Shown: in pieces, positions 50,016-59,113 of the stretch | How positions within the stretch are numbered: the first letter of the stretch is position 1 | Layout: the number at the start of each line of letters is the position of its first letter | DNA from: Arthrobacter_M sp030063245 | Lineage (GTDB): Bacteria > Actinomycetota > Actinomycetes > Actinomycetales > Micrococcaceae | DNA: 64,000 nt | Reading direction: 5' to 3' | Assembly: GCF_051131705.1 (NCBI RefSeq) | Contig: NZ_CP180316.1 | Span: forward strand, 4,285,958 to 4,349,957 | The notes under the pieces: model-generated | What the model saw: only the letters and a program-made list of their open reading frames with translations | Database searches by the model: none | What the model was told of the DNA's origin: nothing | Translations under genes and position numbers: made by a program

Positions 50016-51611
50016 GTGTCACAATCCGTTGACGTGGGCTCTGTCCTCGGCGGACGCTACAAAGTGACCGCTCATGTCCTGGTCACCGCCGAGCACGATA
50101 CCGTGCTGGACGGCGTTGATCAGGTCCTGAACCGACCCGTCAGTATTCTGGTGGCAGGCCCCGGTCATGCCGGGAACCTCACTATTGGTGCCCGTGAGGT
50201 GGCGACGGGAGAAAGACATGCGAATCTGCAGATCCTGGATCTGGGCACCAGCGATGGCGCCACTTATCTGATTTCCAACAAGAGCGCTGCGGCGGAGCTC
50301 CTTGATCTGGTGGTTCCGACCGAGCCTTTTGTCGAGCCCGTTTTCACCGACACGCTGGGAAACGAAATCTTCGGCATACCCCGGGCTGAATCGCCCGACA
50401 GCGCCGACGGATATGACTATGTCTACGAGGATGATTCCCCTGTAGAGCCCGGTGCCTCCACCCCTGCGTCCGCGTCCCGGCAGCAGGACGAGGCCGCTAC
50501 CAGGTCCGCTCCGGCCGCATCCGCGATGGGCGGGAAAGCCACGGGCGCCGTTCCCCCGCAGCAGCCAGCGGCTGCTCCCTCGGAACGTCCCGCGCCGCCC
50601 GTGGTGCGTCCCACCTCGATCAAGGCCCCCCGCCGGCAGCCCGCCTCGTCAGCCCCTCCTGCCACCGCCAGCCACGCTCAACAGGGGACGTCGGCTGCGC
50701 CGCTCGTAAAAGAGCCCGTAGAACCGCCGGCTAAGGAGCCCGCAACACCGCCGGAGCCCTCAGCACCCAAGGTGACCCTCTGGTCCGAAGAGGACTACGG
50801 GTTCCTTAACCACGAGCACGCCGCCGAGCCCGCCACGGGCACCGGGGCGAGGTCATCGGGAGCCGCCCGTGCGCCGTCGAGCTTCCCCGCTTCCGCACGG
50901 GAAGCTAGTGTCGAATTCGATGAAAATGCCGAGGAGGATGACGACGCGGCCAACGCTCCGCGGACGAGCGGGCGCTGGCTTGTCGGTGGCGTCGTCTCAA
51001 TCATCATCGTCGCCGCACTGATTCTGGCCGTGACCAACCTCGGCAGTTGGTTCGGCGGCAATCAGAGCGCTGCTCCGGCATCGTCCCACTCGCAACAGCA
51101 GGCTTCGGCCAGTTCCTCCGCCACGGGTGCCGGTTCTCCCTCTGCGCGAGCCACACCGGCGGTTGTTCCGGCCATCGCTTCGGTTGCCCGTTTGAGTCCG
51201 GATGCCCCCACCTTGGGCCAGGAATTCGACAACAAACTTCCCACCACTTTTGACGGCAACCCTGCTACCTTCTGGCAGACACTGGAATTCTCCAATGACA
51301 CGTTCGCCGGGCTAACGTCCAGCATCAATCTCGTTGTCACGTTAAAGGCAGCCGCAGATATCAGCACGGTGGCACTGGCCCAGCTCGGCGGGTCCGGCGG
51401 CAGCTTCAAGCTGCTGACCAACACCACACCGACGCTGGACGGTGCCACTGAGATCGGTACCGGCAGCTTCACGGCTCCCAGCATCACCCTCAGCGCGCCG
51501 CAAGGCACGAAGGCACAGTACGTCATCATCAGCTTTACCCAGCTGCCCAAGCAGCAGACGTTCCAAACGTATCCGTACGGTGTGAAGATCGCGGAAATCG
51601 TTATCAAGTAG
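50016..51611 (+). CDS. Pseudokinase-like membrane protein, MurJ partner
   Basis: A 531-residue protein. Residues about 8-105 (GSVLGGRYKVTAHVLVTAEH, DTVLDGVDQVLNRPVSILVA) look like the N-lobe of a Ser/Thr kinase, but the catalytic loop HRD and DFG motifs are absent, so no activity is expected. A disordered P/A-rich stretch follows (about 120-300), then one helix (WLVGGVVSIIIVAALILAVT near 320-340), and an extracytoplasmic beta-rich domain (ATFWQTLEFSNDTFAGLTSS). In mycobacteria the same parts are fused to MurJ and bind FhaA when phosphorylated. GTG at 50016 has AAGGAGGAT upstream. Confidence 0.82.
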   Translation: MSQSVDVGSVLGGRYKVTAHVLVTAEHDTVLDGVDQVLNRPVSILVAGPGHAGNLTIGAREVATGERHANLQILDLGTSDGATYLISNKSAAAELLDLVVPTEPFVEPVFTDTLGNEIFGIPRAESPDSADGYDYVYEDDSPVEPGASTPASASRQQDEAATRSAPAASAMGGKATGAVPPQQPAAAPSERPAPPVVRPTSIKAPRRQPASSAPPATASHAQQGTSAAPLVKEPVEPPAKEPATPPEPSAPKVTLWSEEDYGFLNHEHAAEPATGTGARSSGAARAPSSFPASAREASVEFDENAEEDDDAANAPRTSGRWLVGGVVSIIIVAALILAVTNLGSWFGGNQSAAPASSHSQQQASASSSATGAGSPSARATPAVVPAIASVARLSPDAPTLGQEFDNKLPTTFDGNPATFWQTLEFSNDTFAGLTSSINLVVTLKAAADISTVALAQLGGSGGSFKLLTNTTPTLDGATEIGTGSFTAPSITLSAPQGTKAQYVIISFTQLPKQQTFQTYPYGVKIAEIVIK

Positions 51612-51741
51612 GCGCGGTTGCGCACGTAATCTGTGGTTGCGTCCCCAACCCATCTGGAATAAGGTCCGCCACGAATCAGTTGTGATGGTGGCAAGCCCAC
51701 CCCAAATGGGCCCATCTATGCAGGAAGAGGTTCTCCGACCC

Positions 51742-52698
51742 GTGAACACCAAAGCAAGTCCGGCCCCAGAGGTTCGGGATGTCATCATTGTGGGTTCCGG
51801 CCCGGCTGGTTACACCGCTGCCGTCTATACTGCCCGCGCCAACCTGAAGCCGTTACTGATCGCTGGCTCGGTCACAGCCGGCGGTGAATTGATGAACACC
51901 ACTGACGTGGAAAATTACCCCGGATTCCCCGACGGCATCATGGGTCCTGACCTGATGGAACAGTTCGAAAAGCAGGCCGAGCGGTTCGGCACCGAGATCA
52001 TGTTTGAGGACGCAGCAACACTTGACCTTGCCGGCGAGGTGAAAACCATCACCCTTGGAGACGGTCAGGTGTTTGCTGCCCGCTCCGTGATCATCTCGAC
52101 CGGTTCCGCGTACCGGGAGCTGGGACTGCCCGATGAAAAGCGCCTGTCCGGCCACGGAGTCAGCTGGTGTGCCACGTGCGACGGTTTCTTCTTCAAGGAC
52201 CAGGACATCGCCGTCATCGGTGGCGGTGACTCGGCCATGGAGGAAGCTCTGTTCCTGACAAAGTTTGCCCGCACCGTGACCGTCGTTCACCGCAGGGACA
52301 CCCTGCGTGCGTCCAAGATCATGCAGGATCGGGCTCTGCAAAATGAGAAGATCAGCTTTATCTGGAACTCAGAAGTTGTTGGTGTCGACGGCGAAACGAA
52401 GGTCTCGGGTCTGCGCCTGAACAACCTCGTTACCGGAGTGAAGAGCCCCCTTGCCGTAACGGGAGTTTTCGTTGCCATAGGCAATGACCCAAGGATTGAC
52501 CTCGTCAAGGACCAACTGACCCTGACCGCGGCCGGAACCATAGCCGTCGACGGCCGATCGTCCAAGACCAGTGTCCCCGGCGTCTTTGCCGCCGGTGACG
52601 TCATCGATCCGACCTACCGGCAGGCCATCACGGCGGCCGGCTCAGGGTGTGCGGCTGCATTGGACGTGGAGCACTTCCTCTCCGACCTCGACTCCTGA
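51742..52698 (+). CDS. trxB: Thioredoxin reductase
   Basis: A 318-residue flavoprotein that passes electrons from NADPH to thioredoxin. VIIVGSGPAGYTAAVYTARA binds FAD, SWCATCDGFFFKDQDIAVIG holds the redox CATC pair, GGGDSAMEEALFLTKFARTV binds NADPH and VFAAGDVIDPTYRQAITAAG is the second FAD contact. The GTG at 51742 (VNTKASPAPEVRDVIIV) is most consistent with family length; upstream in-frame ATGs at 51718 and earlier are possible. It is followed by trxA after 42 bases. Confidence 0.95.
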   Translation: MNTKASPAPEVRDVIIVGSGPAGYTAAVYTARANLKPLLIAGSVTAGGELMNTTDVENYPGFPDGIMGPDLMEQFEKQAERFGTEIMFEDAATLDLAGEVKTITLGDGQVFAARSVIISTGSAYRELGLPDEKRLSGHGVSWCATCDGFFFKDQDIAVIGGGDSAMEEALFLTKFARTVTVVHRRDTLRASKIMQDRALQNEKISFIWNSEVVGVDGETKVSGLRLNNLVTGVKSPLAVTGVFVAIGNDPRIDLVKDQLTLTAAGTIAVDGRSSKTSVPGVFAAGDVIDPTYRQAITAAGSGCAAALDVEHFLSDLDS

Positions 52699-52740
52699 AA
52701 ACTTAAACGTAATACCCGTCCAAATCAGAAAGAGGATGCC

Positions 52741-53067
52741 ATGAGCAATGCCAAGAGTGTCACCGATGCAACCTTCCAGGCAGACGTCATTTCCGCTGAC
52801 AGGCCCGTAATTGTCGATTTTTGGGCCGAATGGTGCGGACCTTGCCGAAAATTGGGACCGATCCTGGATCAGATCTCGGTTGACTACGCGGACAAGATCG
52901 ATGTGGTCAAGGTGGACATCGACGAAAACCCGGCCATTGCAGCCCAGTACGGCATAACGTCCATCCCTGCTGTCTATTTGTTCCAGGCCGGCGAAGTGAA
53001 AAGCACCGTCATTGGTGCCCGGCCGAAACAATACTTTGAGAAGGAATTTGCCGACTACCTGCAGTAA
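52741..53067 (+). CDS. trxA: Thioredoxin
   Basis: A 108-residue thioredoxin with the active site FWAEWCGPCRKLGPILDQIS and the cis-Pro loop YGITSIPAVYLFQAG. It reduces disulphides in cytoplasmic proteins and is recycled by TrxB. The ATG at 52741 is preceded by AGAAAGAGG. In relatives it lies just before the par/origin genes; here an IS1634-type element follows its stop codon by about 95 bases. Confidence 0.97.
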   Translation: MSNAKSVTDATFQADVISADRPVIVDFWAEWCGPCRKLGPILDQISVDYADKIDVVKVDIDENPAIAAQYGITSIPAVYLFQAGEVKSTVIGARPKQYFEKEFADYLQ

Positions 53068-53110
53068 TTTCCGCTAGGGAAATTTCAGCTAAAGAAGTTT
53101 CAGCTGGAGA
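53066..53110. repeat. Three imperfect 15-bp tandem repeats at the trxA stop codon
   Basis: AATTTCCGCTAGGGA, AATTTCAGCTAAAGA and AGTTTCAGCTGGAGA lie end to end, the first beginning in the TAA stop codon. Function unknown. Confidence 0.7.
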
Positions 53111-53179
53111 CGGGGTTCAGCAGCGCCTGGTGGACGGCGGCCGGACAAAGGCAAACGGACTTTAGGCTGAAGTTACGTG

Positions 53180-53227
53180 GGCTCGTTCCCCGGTTTCCCT
53201 GCGGATTCCGGGGAACGAGCCATTTTT
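53180..53227. terminator. Terminator hairpin inside the left end of the IS1634 element
   Basis: GGCTCGTTCCCCGG (53180-53193) pairs perfectly over 14 bases with CCGGGGAACGAGCC (53208-53221), followed by ATTTTTATG. It would stop reading from trxA into the transposase gene. Confidence 0.85.
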
Positions 53228-53302
53228 ATGACAATATTTGTAGCCACTAAATTCTTTCGAATACCCCTCCATTTTCGTAACCGATCGGCGTATTCTTCCG
53301 GT

Positions 53303-55042
53303 ATGAAGCAGTTGACGTCCGCAATGCATGTAGCCGTGAATACTTCCAACCGTGTGAACAAGAACGGCGTGGAGGTCCAGTATCGTTCGGTGTTGCTGCG
53401 GCGCAGCTACCGGGAGGAAGGCAAGGTCAAGCACGAGACCCTGGCCAACCTCTCCGCCTTGCCTGAACCGGCGATTGAGACGCTGAAGGCGTCGCTGGCA
53501 GGCAGGACGATGGTAGAAGCCGGTGCGCAGCTGGTACTGGCTCGTTCCCTGCCGCACGGTCATATCGAGGCGGTCTACGCCCTGGCGAAGGGGCTGTGTT
53601 TCGAATCAATGTTGGGGCCGGCCTGCCGGGAACGGGACCTGATCATGGCCCTGCTCGCGGCAAGGATCTGTGCGCCGTCGCCGAAGCTGGCGACCTTGTC
53701 CTGGTTCGCTGACACCACCCTGGGACCGGACCTGGGGCCAGTGAGCACCGATGACCTCTACCGGGCAATGGACTGGCTCTACAAACGGCAGGGCCGGATC
53801 GAGAAAACCTTGGCGAGGAAGTATCTGCGCACCGAGCAAAACCCGGAGAAACCGGCCCTGTTCGACCTGTCCTCGTCCTGGGTAACCGGCACCCACAACC
53901 CGCTGGCCGCCCACGGGTACTCGCGGGATAAGAAGCGCGGCGTGGAGCAGATCGAGTACGGGATGCTGGCCACCCGTGCCGGGATCCCGATCGCGGTGCG
54001 CGTGGTGCCGGGGAACACTGCGGACCCCGCCGCCTTCATTGGCATCGCCGCCGAAATCCAGGCCCTGGCCGGGGTTGATGACATGGTCATGGTCGGGGAC
54101 CGGGGCATGATCACTTCCGCCCGGATCCGTGAGCTGAAAAAGACCTCCCTGGGCTGGGTCAGTGCGTTGCGTAACTCCGCGATCCAAGCCCTCGCCGAGG
54201 ACCAGGGCCCTTTGCAGATGAGCTTGTTCGATGAGCAGAACCTGGCCGAAATCAGCCACCCGGACTACCCCGGTGAACGCCTGATCGCCTGCTATAACCC
54301 GCCCGTGGCCGCCCGCCGCTCCCGCAAGCGCGAGGAGCTACTGCAGGTCACCGAAGAGCGGCTAAAAGTCATTCAGGCTGCGGTGAGTGCCGGCCGGCTC
54401 ACCAACGCCGGGAAAACCGGGGTGCGGGTCGGTAAGACCGTGGGGCTGAACAACATGGCCAAGCACTTCATCATCACGATCACCGACACCACCCTAAGCT
54501 ACGCACGCAACCCCGAATCCATCGCCCGCGAAGCGGACCTGGACGGGATCTACATCATCCGCACCAGCGTTGACGCGGACACCATGGACGCGGCCGAGAC
54601 GGTGCGCGTCTACAAGGCGTTGGCGAACGTGGAAAAGATCTTCAAAACCCTCAAATCCAGGGACCTGCAGATCCGCCCGGTCTACCACCACACCGAAGAA
54701 CGCACCCGCGCCCACGTGTTCCTGTGCATGCTCGCCGGACACCTGACCTGGCACCTACGCGAGGCCCTCAACCCGCTGACCTACACCGATGAGAACCGGC
54801 CCGTACCCGAGGAGCCCGTGGCTTCCGTGCACCGCTCCATCGCCGCCCAAACCAAGGCCCACACCCAAAAACTGGCCGATGGCACCCCGGCCCGCAGCTA
54901 CCAAGGCCTACTCACACACCTGGCCACCAGGACCCGAAACACCATGAACATTATCGGCACCACCGGCACCTTCGAACTACTCGCCGTCCCCACGCCGATC
55001 CAGCACCAAGCCGCGATCCTCATCCAAGACCACACAAAGTAG
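53303..55042 (+). CDS. IS1634-family transposase
   Basis: A 579-residue DDE transposase. RVNKNGVEVQYRSVLLRRSY at the N-terminus is typical of IS1634. Candidate catalytic residues are in ALFDLSSSWVTGTHNPLAAH, MVMVGDRGMITSARIREL and VRVYKALANVEKIFKTLKSR. The gene is intact. The start is put at the ATG at 53303 (MKQLTSAMHVAVNTSNRVNK); the longer frame runs back through the terminator hairpin. It may be active. Confidence 0.93.
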   Translation: MKQLTSAMHVAVNTSNRVNKNGVEVQYRSVLLRRSYREEGKVKHETLANLSALPEPAIETLKASLAGRTMVEAGAQLVLARSLPHGHIEAVYALAKGLCFESMLGPACRERDLIMALLAARICAPSPKLATLSWFADTTLGPDLGPVSTDDLYRAMDWLYKRQGRIEKTLARKYLRTEQNPEKPALFDLSSSWVTGTHNPLAAHGYSRDKKRGVEQIEYGMLATRAGIPIAVRVVPGNTADPAAFIGIAAEIQALAGVDDMVMVGDRGMITSARIRELKKTSLGWVSALRNSAIQALAEDQGPLQMSLFDEQNLAEISHPDYPGERLIACYNPPVAARRSRKREELLQVTEERLKVIQAAVSAGRLTNAGKTGVRVGKTVGLNNMAKHFIITITDTTLSYARNPESIAREADLDGIYIIRTSVDADTMDAAETVRVYKALANVEKIFKTLKSRDLQIRPVYHHTEERTRAHVFLCMLAGHLTWHLREALNPLTYTDENRPVPEEPVASVHRSIAAQTKAHTQKLADGTPARSYQGLLTHLATRTRNTMNIIGTTGTFELLAVPTPIQHQAAILIQDHTK

Positions 55043-55062
55043 CCAGACACCCCAGACGCAAA

Positions 55063-55104
55063 GACAGGAAGGTCCCCGGAAACCCGGGGACCTTCCTGTC
55101 TTAA
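55063..55104. terminator. Terminator hairpin inside the right end of the IS1634 element
   Basis: GACAGGAAGGTCCCCGG (55063-55079) pairs perfectly over 17 bases with its complement at 55084-55100, with a four-base loop, followed by TTAACT. It ends the transposase transcript. Confidence 0.8.
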
Positions 55105-55638
55105 CTAACGTAACTTCAGCCTAGGGAGCCGGTGCGGAGTGACCCGATGTGATGGGCAGTCCGCGCCGGCTTCTTTTGTTCGTGAACAGCCGTTTGTGAA
55201 CGGCCGTTTGTGAACACTTGTTTGCGGACAGTTGTTTGCGGACCAGACGAATTGCTTTGATTCCGGACAACAACTCCGATGTCTCCCGGCGACGGTGGAA
55301 CCGCCACTTCACTTGGCCCTGCACCGGGCCGGATCAGGTACAGTGCGTATCCGAAGGTGGAACCCAATAACGCCGCCGAACCGTGACCCAGCCAGGGAAT
55401 GCTCGTGGGAGAAGCGCTCATGGGAAACATGATGGAGCTTGGAGCGATTGCGTTCGTCGACTATTCGGTGCTCAGAATCGTTCCTGAGGAAACCCGTCGG
55501 GCCCTCCGCCCCGCGCCCAGCCGCAACGTGCAGACCGAAAATGCCGGTCTGGAGGCTAGCGGCATCGGTTGGGTTCTGGATGGCCGGTGTGCTGGTTCAC
55601 GGCCTGGCATCGTCCGAGGCGCGTTGGCCGGCAGTTTC

Positions 55639-55652
55639 GTTTCACGTGAAAC
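55639..55652. other. parS: parS site 1
   Basis: Perfect GTTTCACGTGAAAC palindrome, the ParB binding site used for chromosome segregation. Outer bases (C on the left, T on the right) differ from the 16-bp consensus. Confidence 0.9.
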
Positions 55653-56041
55653 TACCGAAGCGAACGGGCTCGATGCTGGTGGTCACGGAACGGCTCCGGC
55701 GCCACCGCTTCGTCCGCAAACCCCAGACCTTAGTTGTGCGTTCGCGCCGCCACCTTCGCCGTATTTTTCAGGAGGGCGCCCGCTCCGGTGCACAACGCCT
55801 TCTTGGCTGGTGCAACGCAACTTCTCAGAAATTGGCGCCTGTCGCTGCACGAGCAAATGCCAACCATGAGCTTTCCGAGCCGGCCAACGGTCGCGTCTTC
55901 AATCTGCGTTGCAGCGGGAGCCAGCCCGATAATACTACCCGCAGGTCCACGCGCTCCCGATTTTCCCCTTAACGTTTCCGTAGTTCCATCCTTGTTGATG
56001 TGATGCAGGACGACAGCAGGAAAGCCCCTCTTGGGGCGATG

Positions 56042-56169
56042 GAGAGTACCGCGACCGACGCAGGACGGTAGGTTACCGCCAGCTAGGACCGCGGAGAGCA
56101 CCGCGACGGACGCGGGACTGTATGGTACCGCCTCCTGGGCCGACAGAGAGCGACGCGACGGACGCAGAA
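56042..56169. repeat. 52-bp tandem repeat, about 2.5 copies
   Basis: Units start at 56042, 56094 and 56146, each beginning GAGAG and containing CGCGACGGACGC or a one-base variant. The first two units agree at about 38 of 52 positions; the third is partial. It lies between parS sites 1 and 2. Confidence 0.7.
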
Positions 56170-56454
56170 CATCAAAGAGGGCCATGGGCGCCCGACGCAG
56201 TCCAATCGGCCCTTAGAAGCCCCTACAGCCGTGTTCCCAATGGACCTCTCCGACGGTGGGAACATGCATCTTAGGGACGTCTCCGAGGCGTCAGCACCGA
56301 CTTATTTACGGATGGAGGGTGAACTCGACTATGTCCTCGCTGCCGGTTGTTTCAGAGTCTGCCCCTATTCGCCAGCTCCCCTAAATAAAGCCAGTAAGAC
56401 AGAGACGGCGTCGTTTCCGCATTCCCTGCCGCCCCGGCTGCCTGGGGGCTCGCT

Positions 56455-56468
56455 GTTTCACGTGAAAC
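56455..56468. other. parS: parS site 2
   Basis: Perfect GTTTCACGTGAAAC, preceded by T and followed by C. Confidence 0.9.
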
Positions 56469-56768
56469 CACATGGTGGTACAGTACACGCCGGAAGCTAT
56501 AGCTGCCTTTCGCGCACTTTCAGTCCCTGGAGGACGCCAGCTGCGTGATAAGGGCGATGGACGATACACGGGCGACGGGGGCAATGTTGATTGCAACCTG
56601 CTGGTACGCCGCGAATCCCTCCGTTCGGGGAATCATTTTTGGCAATCGGAGTGGATTAATGCGGAGAGGATCACCCAGGGAGCTCGGCTACGTGCCTGCC
56701 ATGTCCTTCTGCACGACTCGCCCCTCCTTCCTCTCCAAGCTTGGAAGACCTCCTGACGGTGAATTTCG

Positions 56769-56782
56769 GTTTCACGTGAAAC
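56769..56782. other. parS: parS site 3
   Basis: Perfect GTTTCACGTGAAAC. Its centre is only 24 bases from the centre of the next site, so two ParB dimers could sit side by side. Confidence 0.9.
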
Positions 56783-56792
56783 GGCTTGATCC

Positions 56793-56806
56793 GTTTCACG
56801 TGAAAC
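56793..56806. other. parS: parS site 4
   Basis: Perfect GTTTCACGTGAAAC, tandem with site 3. Confidence 0.9.
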
Positions 56807-57416
56807 GGCCTGATGTGCTCAATGTCGCGATGATCCTGCGGGCTCCACGTGCCCGAAAACTATTAGTAAAGACCTATTTGCATCCAAGTAATCTCCAAAT
56901 TTTACGACTGCAGAAACTCCGGAGAGTACCGCAGGGGCAATATCGCAACGCGGCCGCGATGGGCGGGGCCTCGATGGGCGCTGCCGAAAGACGAATAACT
57001 GCCACAACCATTAGGCGATGACTGCTATGTGTCCATACTTACAACGGATATCCAGACATCAACACTGTCGCCCCAATGAAGGCCCTCAATCATCGTCCAC
57101 CAATCAGCAGTGGCATCGACCTTCCTAATTGCCCGCAATATCGCTCCCGGATTCAAGTGGGTCTGCCGCGGCGGATACCCAGCATCGGCCAGCATCCGCT
57201 ACATCGGTGACGTCCGCAACCCTCGTAACCGCCGAGGCATTCCCCCTGCAGCAACGAAAACTTTGTCCTCCGAGGACCGTTTGGCGCGAACCGGGCCGGC
57301 GACCCCTTCTTGTGAACAGAAAGCACCCCAGACTGGGGACTACGTGCCTATTTAAGACATCCGCGCGTACCTCCTCCGCCATGGGCAACGCCACAAGCAA
57401 CCGCCACCGCCAGCGC

Positions 57417-57430
57417 GTTTCACGTGAAAC
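57417..57430. other. parS: parS site 5
   Basis: Perfect GTTTCACGTGAAAC. A half site (TTCACGT) lies at 57441 between this and site 6. Confidence 0.9.
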
Positions 57431-57479
57431 GGCCTGACTATTCACGTCGTCGGAATGGGACCCCGGACAACGGACGCTT

Positions 57480-57493
57480 GTTTCACGTGAAAC
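57480..57493. other. parS: parS site 6
   Basis: Full 16-bp consensus TGTTTCACGTGAAACA (57479-57494), 63 bases from site 5. Confidence 0.95.
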
Positions 57494-58011
57494 ATCGGCT
57501 CGAACCCAAGACGTAGCAACCCCAACCGGGAGATCGGCCCGCTGACGCTGGGCGCACGAATCCACCCGTCCTACAGCAACAAAAACCTCCGTTGCTTCCT
57601 CTTTTTCGCAGCCCTATAACATTGACGGCAGATGCGGCATCTCCGTCTCTGGTACGAGGCAGGTGCCCAGCGGCTAGACGTTCCGCGCTAGAGCTCGTCC
57701 TTGTGGGAACGCGTCAACAGTACCCCTTGTGCAATTTTGCTGCCCACCGGGGGACCAGATAGGGCCGAAACACGCCGCACTGGCTGCCAAACGGGCATGC
57801 TCGACATGGCTTAGAATCGATCCTGGAGAAGCCTGACACACCCGCTTACGTCTGAAATGGCGTCGGGGAGCGGACCCTGCGGCATCCTTTGATATTTCGG
57901 CTAAGGAACAAAGGGACGTTGCGACACATCTCCGAGAGCCGGAGCAGCCTTGTATCGTCGGACCATCAGTTGAAGCTAAGGCCCGGCCTGAGAGACAAAG
58001 CAGACGTATTG

Positions 58012-59028
58012 CTAGGAGCTGGCTCCGGGCGCCAAAACGTCCATAATTCGGTTAAGATCCTCTACGGAGGCAAATTCGATGCTGACCTTTCCCTTCCGGG
58101 CTCCAAGCGTGATCTTCACGTTTGTATCAAGCTTGTCCGAAAGAGAAGTGGCCAAGTAGTCAAGGCGTTCGTGACGGGGACTGGTCTTCGGTGCTGGAAC
58201 GCGGCCATCCGCGTCCGGGGCTTGATAAAGAGTTACAGCCTCTTCGGTTCCGCGTACCGACATTCCCTCCGCGACGATCCGCTGCGCCATCCGCTCCATG
58301 GCCACTGCGTCCGGCAGGCCAAGCAGCGCCCTCGCATGCCCAGCGGAGATAATACCTGCGGCAACCCGGCGCTGAACCACGGCCGGTAGTTTAAGCAGGC
58401 GGAGCGTATTGGACACCTGCGGGCGGGAACGACCAATGCGGTCCGCTAGCTCTTCATGTGTTGTCCCGAAATCCTCGAGGAGCTGCTGGTATGCCGCCGC
58501 TTCCTCCAGGGGATTCAGCTGACTTCGGTGCAGGTTCTCCAGCAGCGCATCCCGCAACAGATTATCGTCGGTAGTGTCCCGAATAATGACCGGAATGGAC
58601 TCCAGTCCCGCGAGTTGCGAAGCGCGCCAGCGACGTTCACCCATGACCAGTTCGTATGGCTCACCGCCTTTTTCGGAGGACGTACGAACCACTATGGGTT
58701 GCAGCACTCCGACTTCCGTCACGGAGTGGACCAGTTCGTCCATTTCGTCCTGATCGAAGGTGGTCCTCGGCTGCTTACGGTTCGGGTGGATGTCGGTGAT
58801 GGGCACCTCGGCAAACCGCGCCCCGGGGACCTCCATTAATCCCTGCGCCTCCGCTGTTTCACGTGAAACAGCGGACCGAGAAACCTTCTTCATGGTGGCT
58901 TCAGGAAAGAATAGGTCTACGGGCCGTGATCCGGACTGCGCAGACCCGCTGGCGCCCCCGTCCGCTGCGGCCGAGTTGGGGATAAGCGCGCCCAAACCTC
59001 GTCCGAGTCCCCTACGTTTTTCGGTCAT
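58012..59028 (-). CDS. parB: Chromosome partitioning protein ParB
   Basis: A 338-residue ParB. The N-terminus KRRGLGRGLGALIPNSAAAD contacts ParA. The CTPase/N-domain has EVPITDIHPNRKQPRTTFDQ and ELVMGERRWRASQLAGLESI; the GERRWRA box binds CTP. The HTH (TTHEELADRIGRSRPQVSNT) binds parS. The C-terminal dimer domain ends DLNRIMDVLAPGASS. It loads on parS, spreads as a clamp and recruits SMC. The ATG at 59028 has GGAGGG upstream; the frame to 59064 is not conserved. A parS site within the gene encodes VSRET near residue 55. Confidence 0.96.
   Translation of the reverse strand: MTEKRRGLGRGLGALIPNSAAADGGASGSAQSGSRPVDLFFPEATMKKVSRSAVSRETAEAQGLMEVPGARFAEVPITDIHPNRKQPRTTFDQDEMDELVHSVTEVGVLQPIVVRTSSEKGGEPYELVMGERRWRASQLAGLESIPVIIRDTTDDNLLRDALLENLHRSQLNPLEEAAAYQQLLEDFGTTHEELADRIGRSRPQVSNTLRLLKLPAVVQRRVAAGIISAGHARALLGLPDAVAMERMAQRIVAEGMSVRGTEEAVTLYQAPDADGRVPAPKTSPRHERLDYLATSLSDKLDTNVKITLGARKGKVSIEFASVEDLNRIMDVLAPGASS
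58856..58869. other. parS: parS site 7 (inside parB)
   Basis: Full 16-bp consensus TGTTTCACGTGAAACA (58855-58870), in frame so that it encodes VSRET of ParB. Confidence 0.95.
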
Positions 59029-59113
59029 GGACAGATCCCTCCGCTGGAAAGGCCCATCGAGCATCGGGCCATGTTGTTCTGGTGAAGTCTTAATGCCGGC
59101 GATAGAAGAGAGT

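Larger units (their letters stand above)
53163..55123 (+). mobile_element. IS1634-family insertion sequence
   Basis: The ends are perfect 16-bp inverted repeats, TAGGCTGAAGTTACGT at 53163-53178 and its complement at 55108-55123, enclosing 1.96 kb and one transposase gene. I find no direct repeat of the flanks (left ...CGGACTT, right GGGAGCC...). A strong hairpin lies just inside each end. Confidence 0.9.
55124..58011. other. Gene-poor centromere-like region with six parS sites
   Basis: About 2.9 kb between the IS1634 element and parB. Open frames are short, overlap on both strands, lack ribosome sites and match no family I know; several run straight through parS sites. Base composition is less GC-rich than the genes on either side. 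It holds parS sites at 55639, 56455, 56769, 56793, 57417 and 57480, a 52-bp tandem repeat and several inverted repeats. Relatives usually have one or a few small genes here, so decayed genes may be present. Confidence 0.6.

Noticed and set aside
55399..55869. 156-codon frame downstream of the IS1634 element
   Set aside because: No ribosome site, no family match, odd composition, and it runs through a parS site; treated as non-coding.
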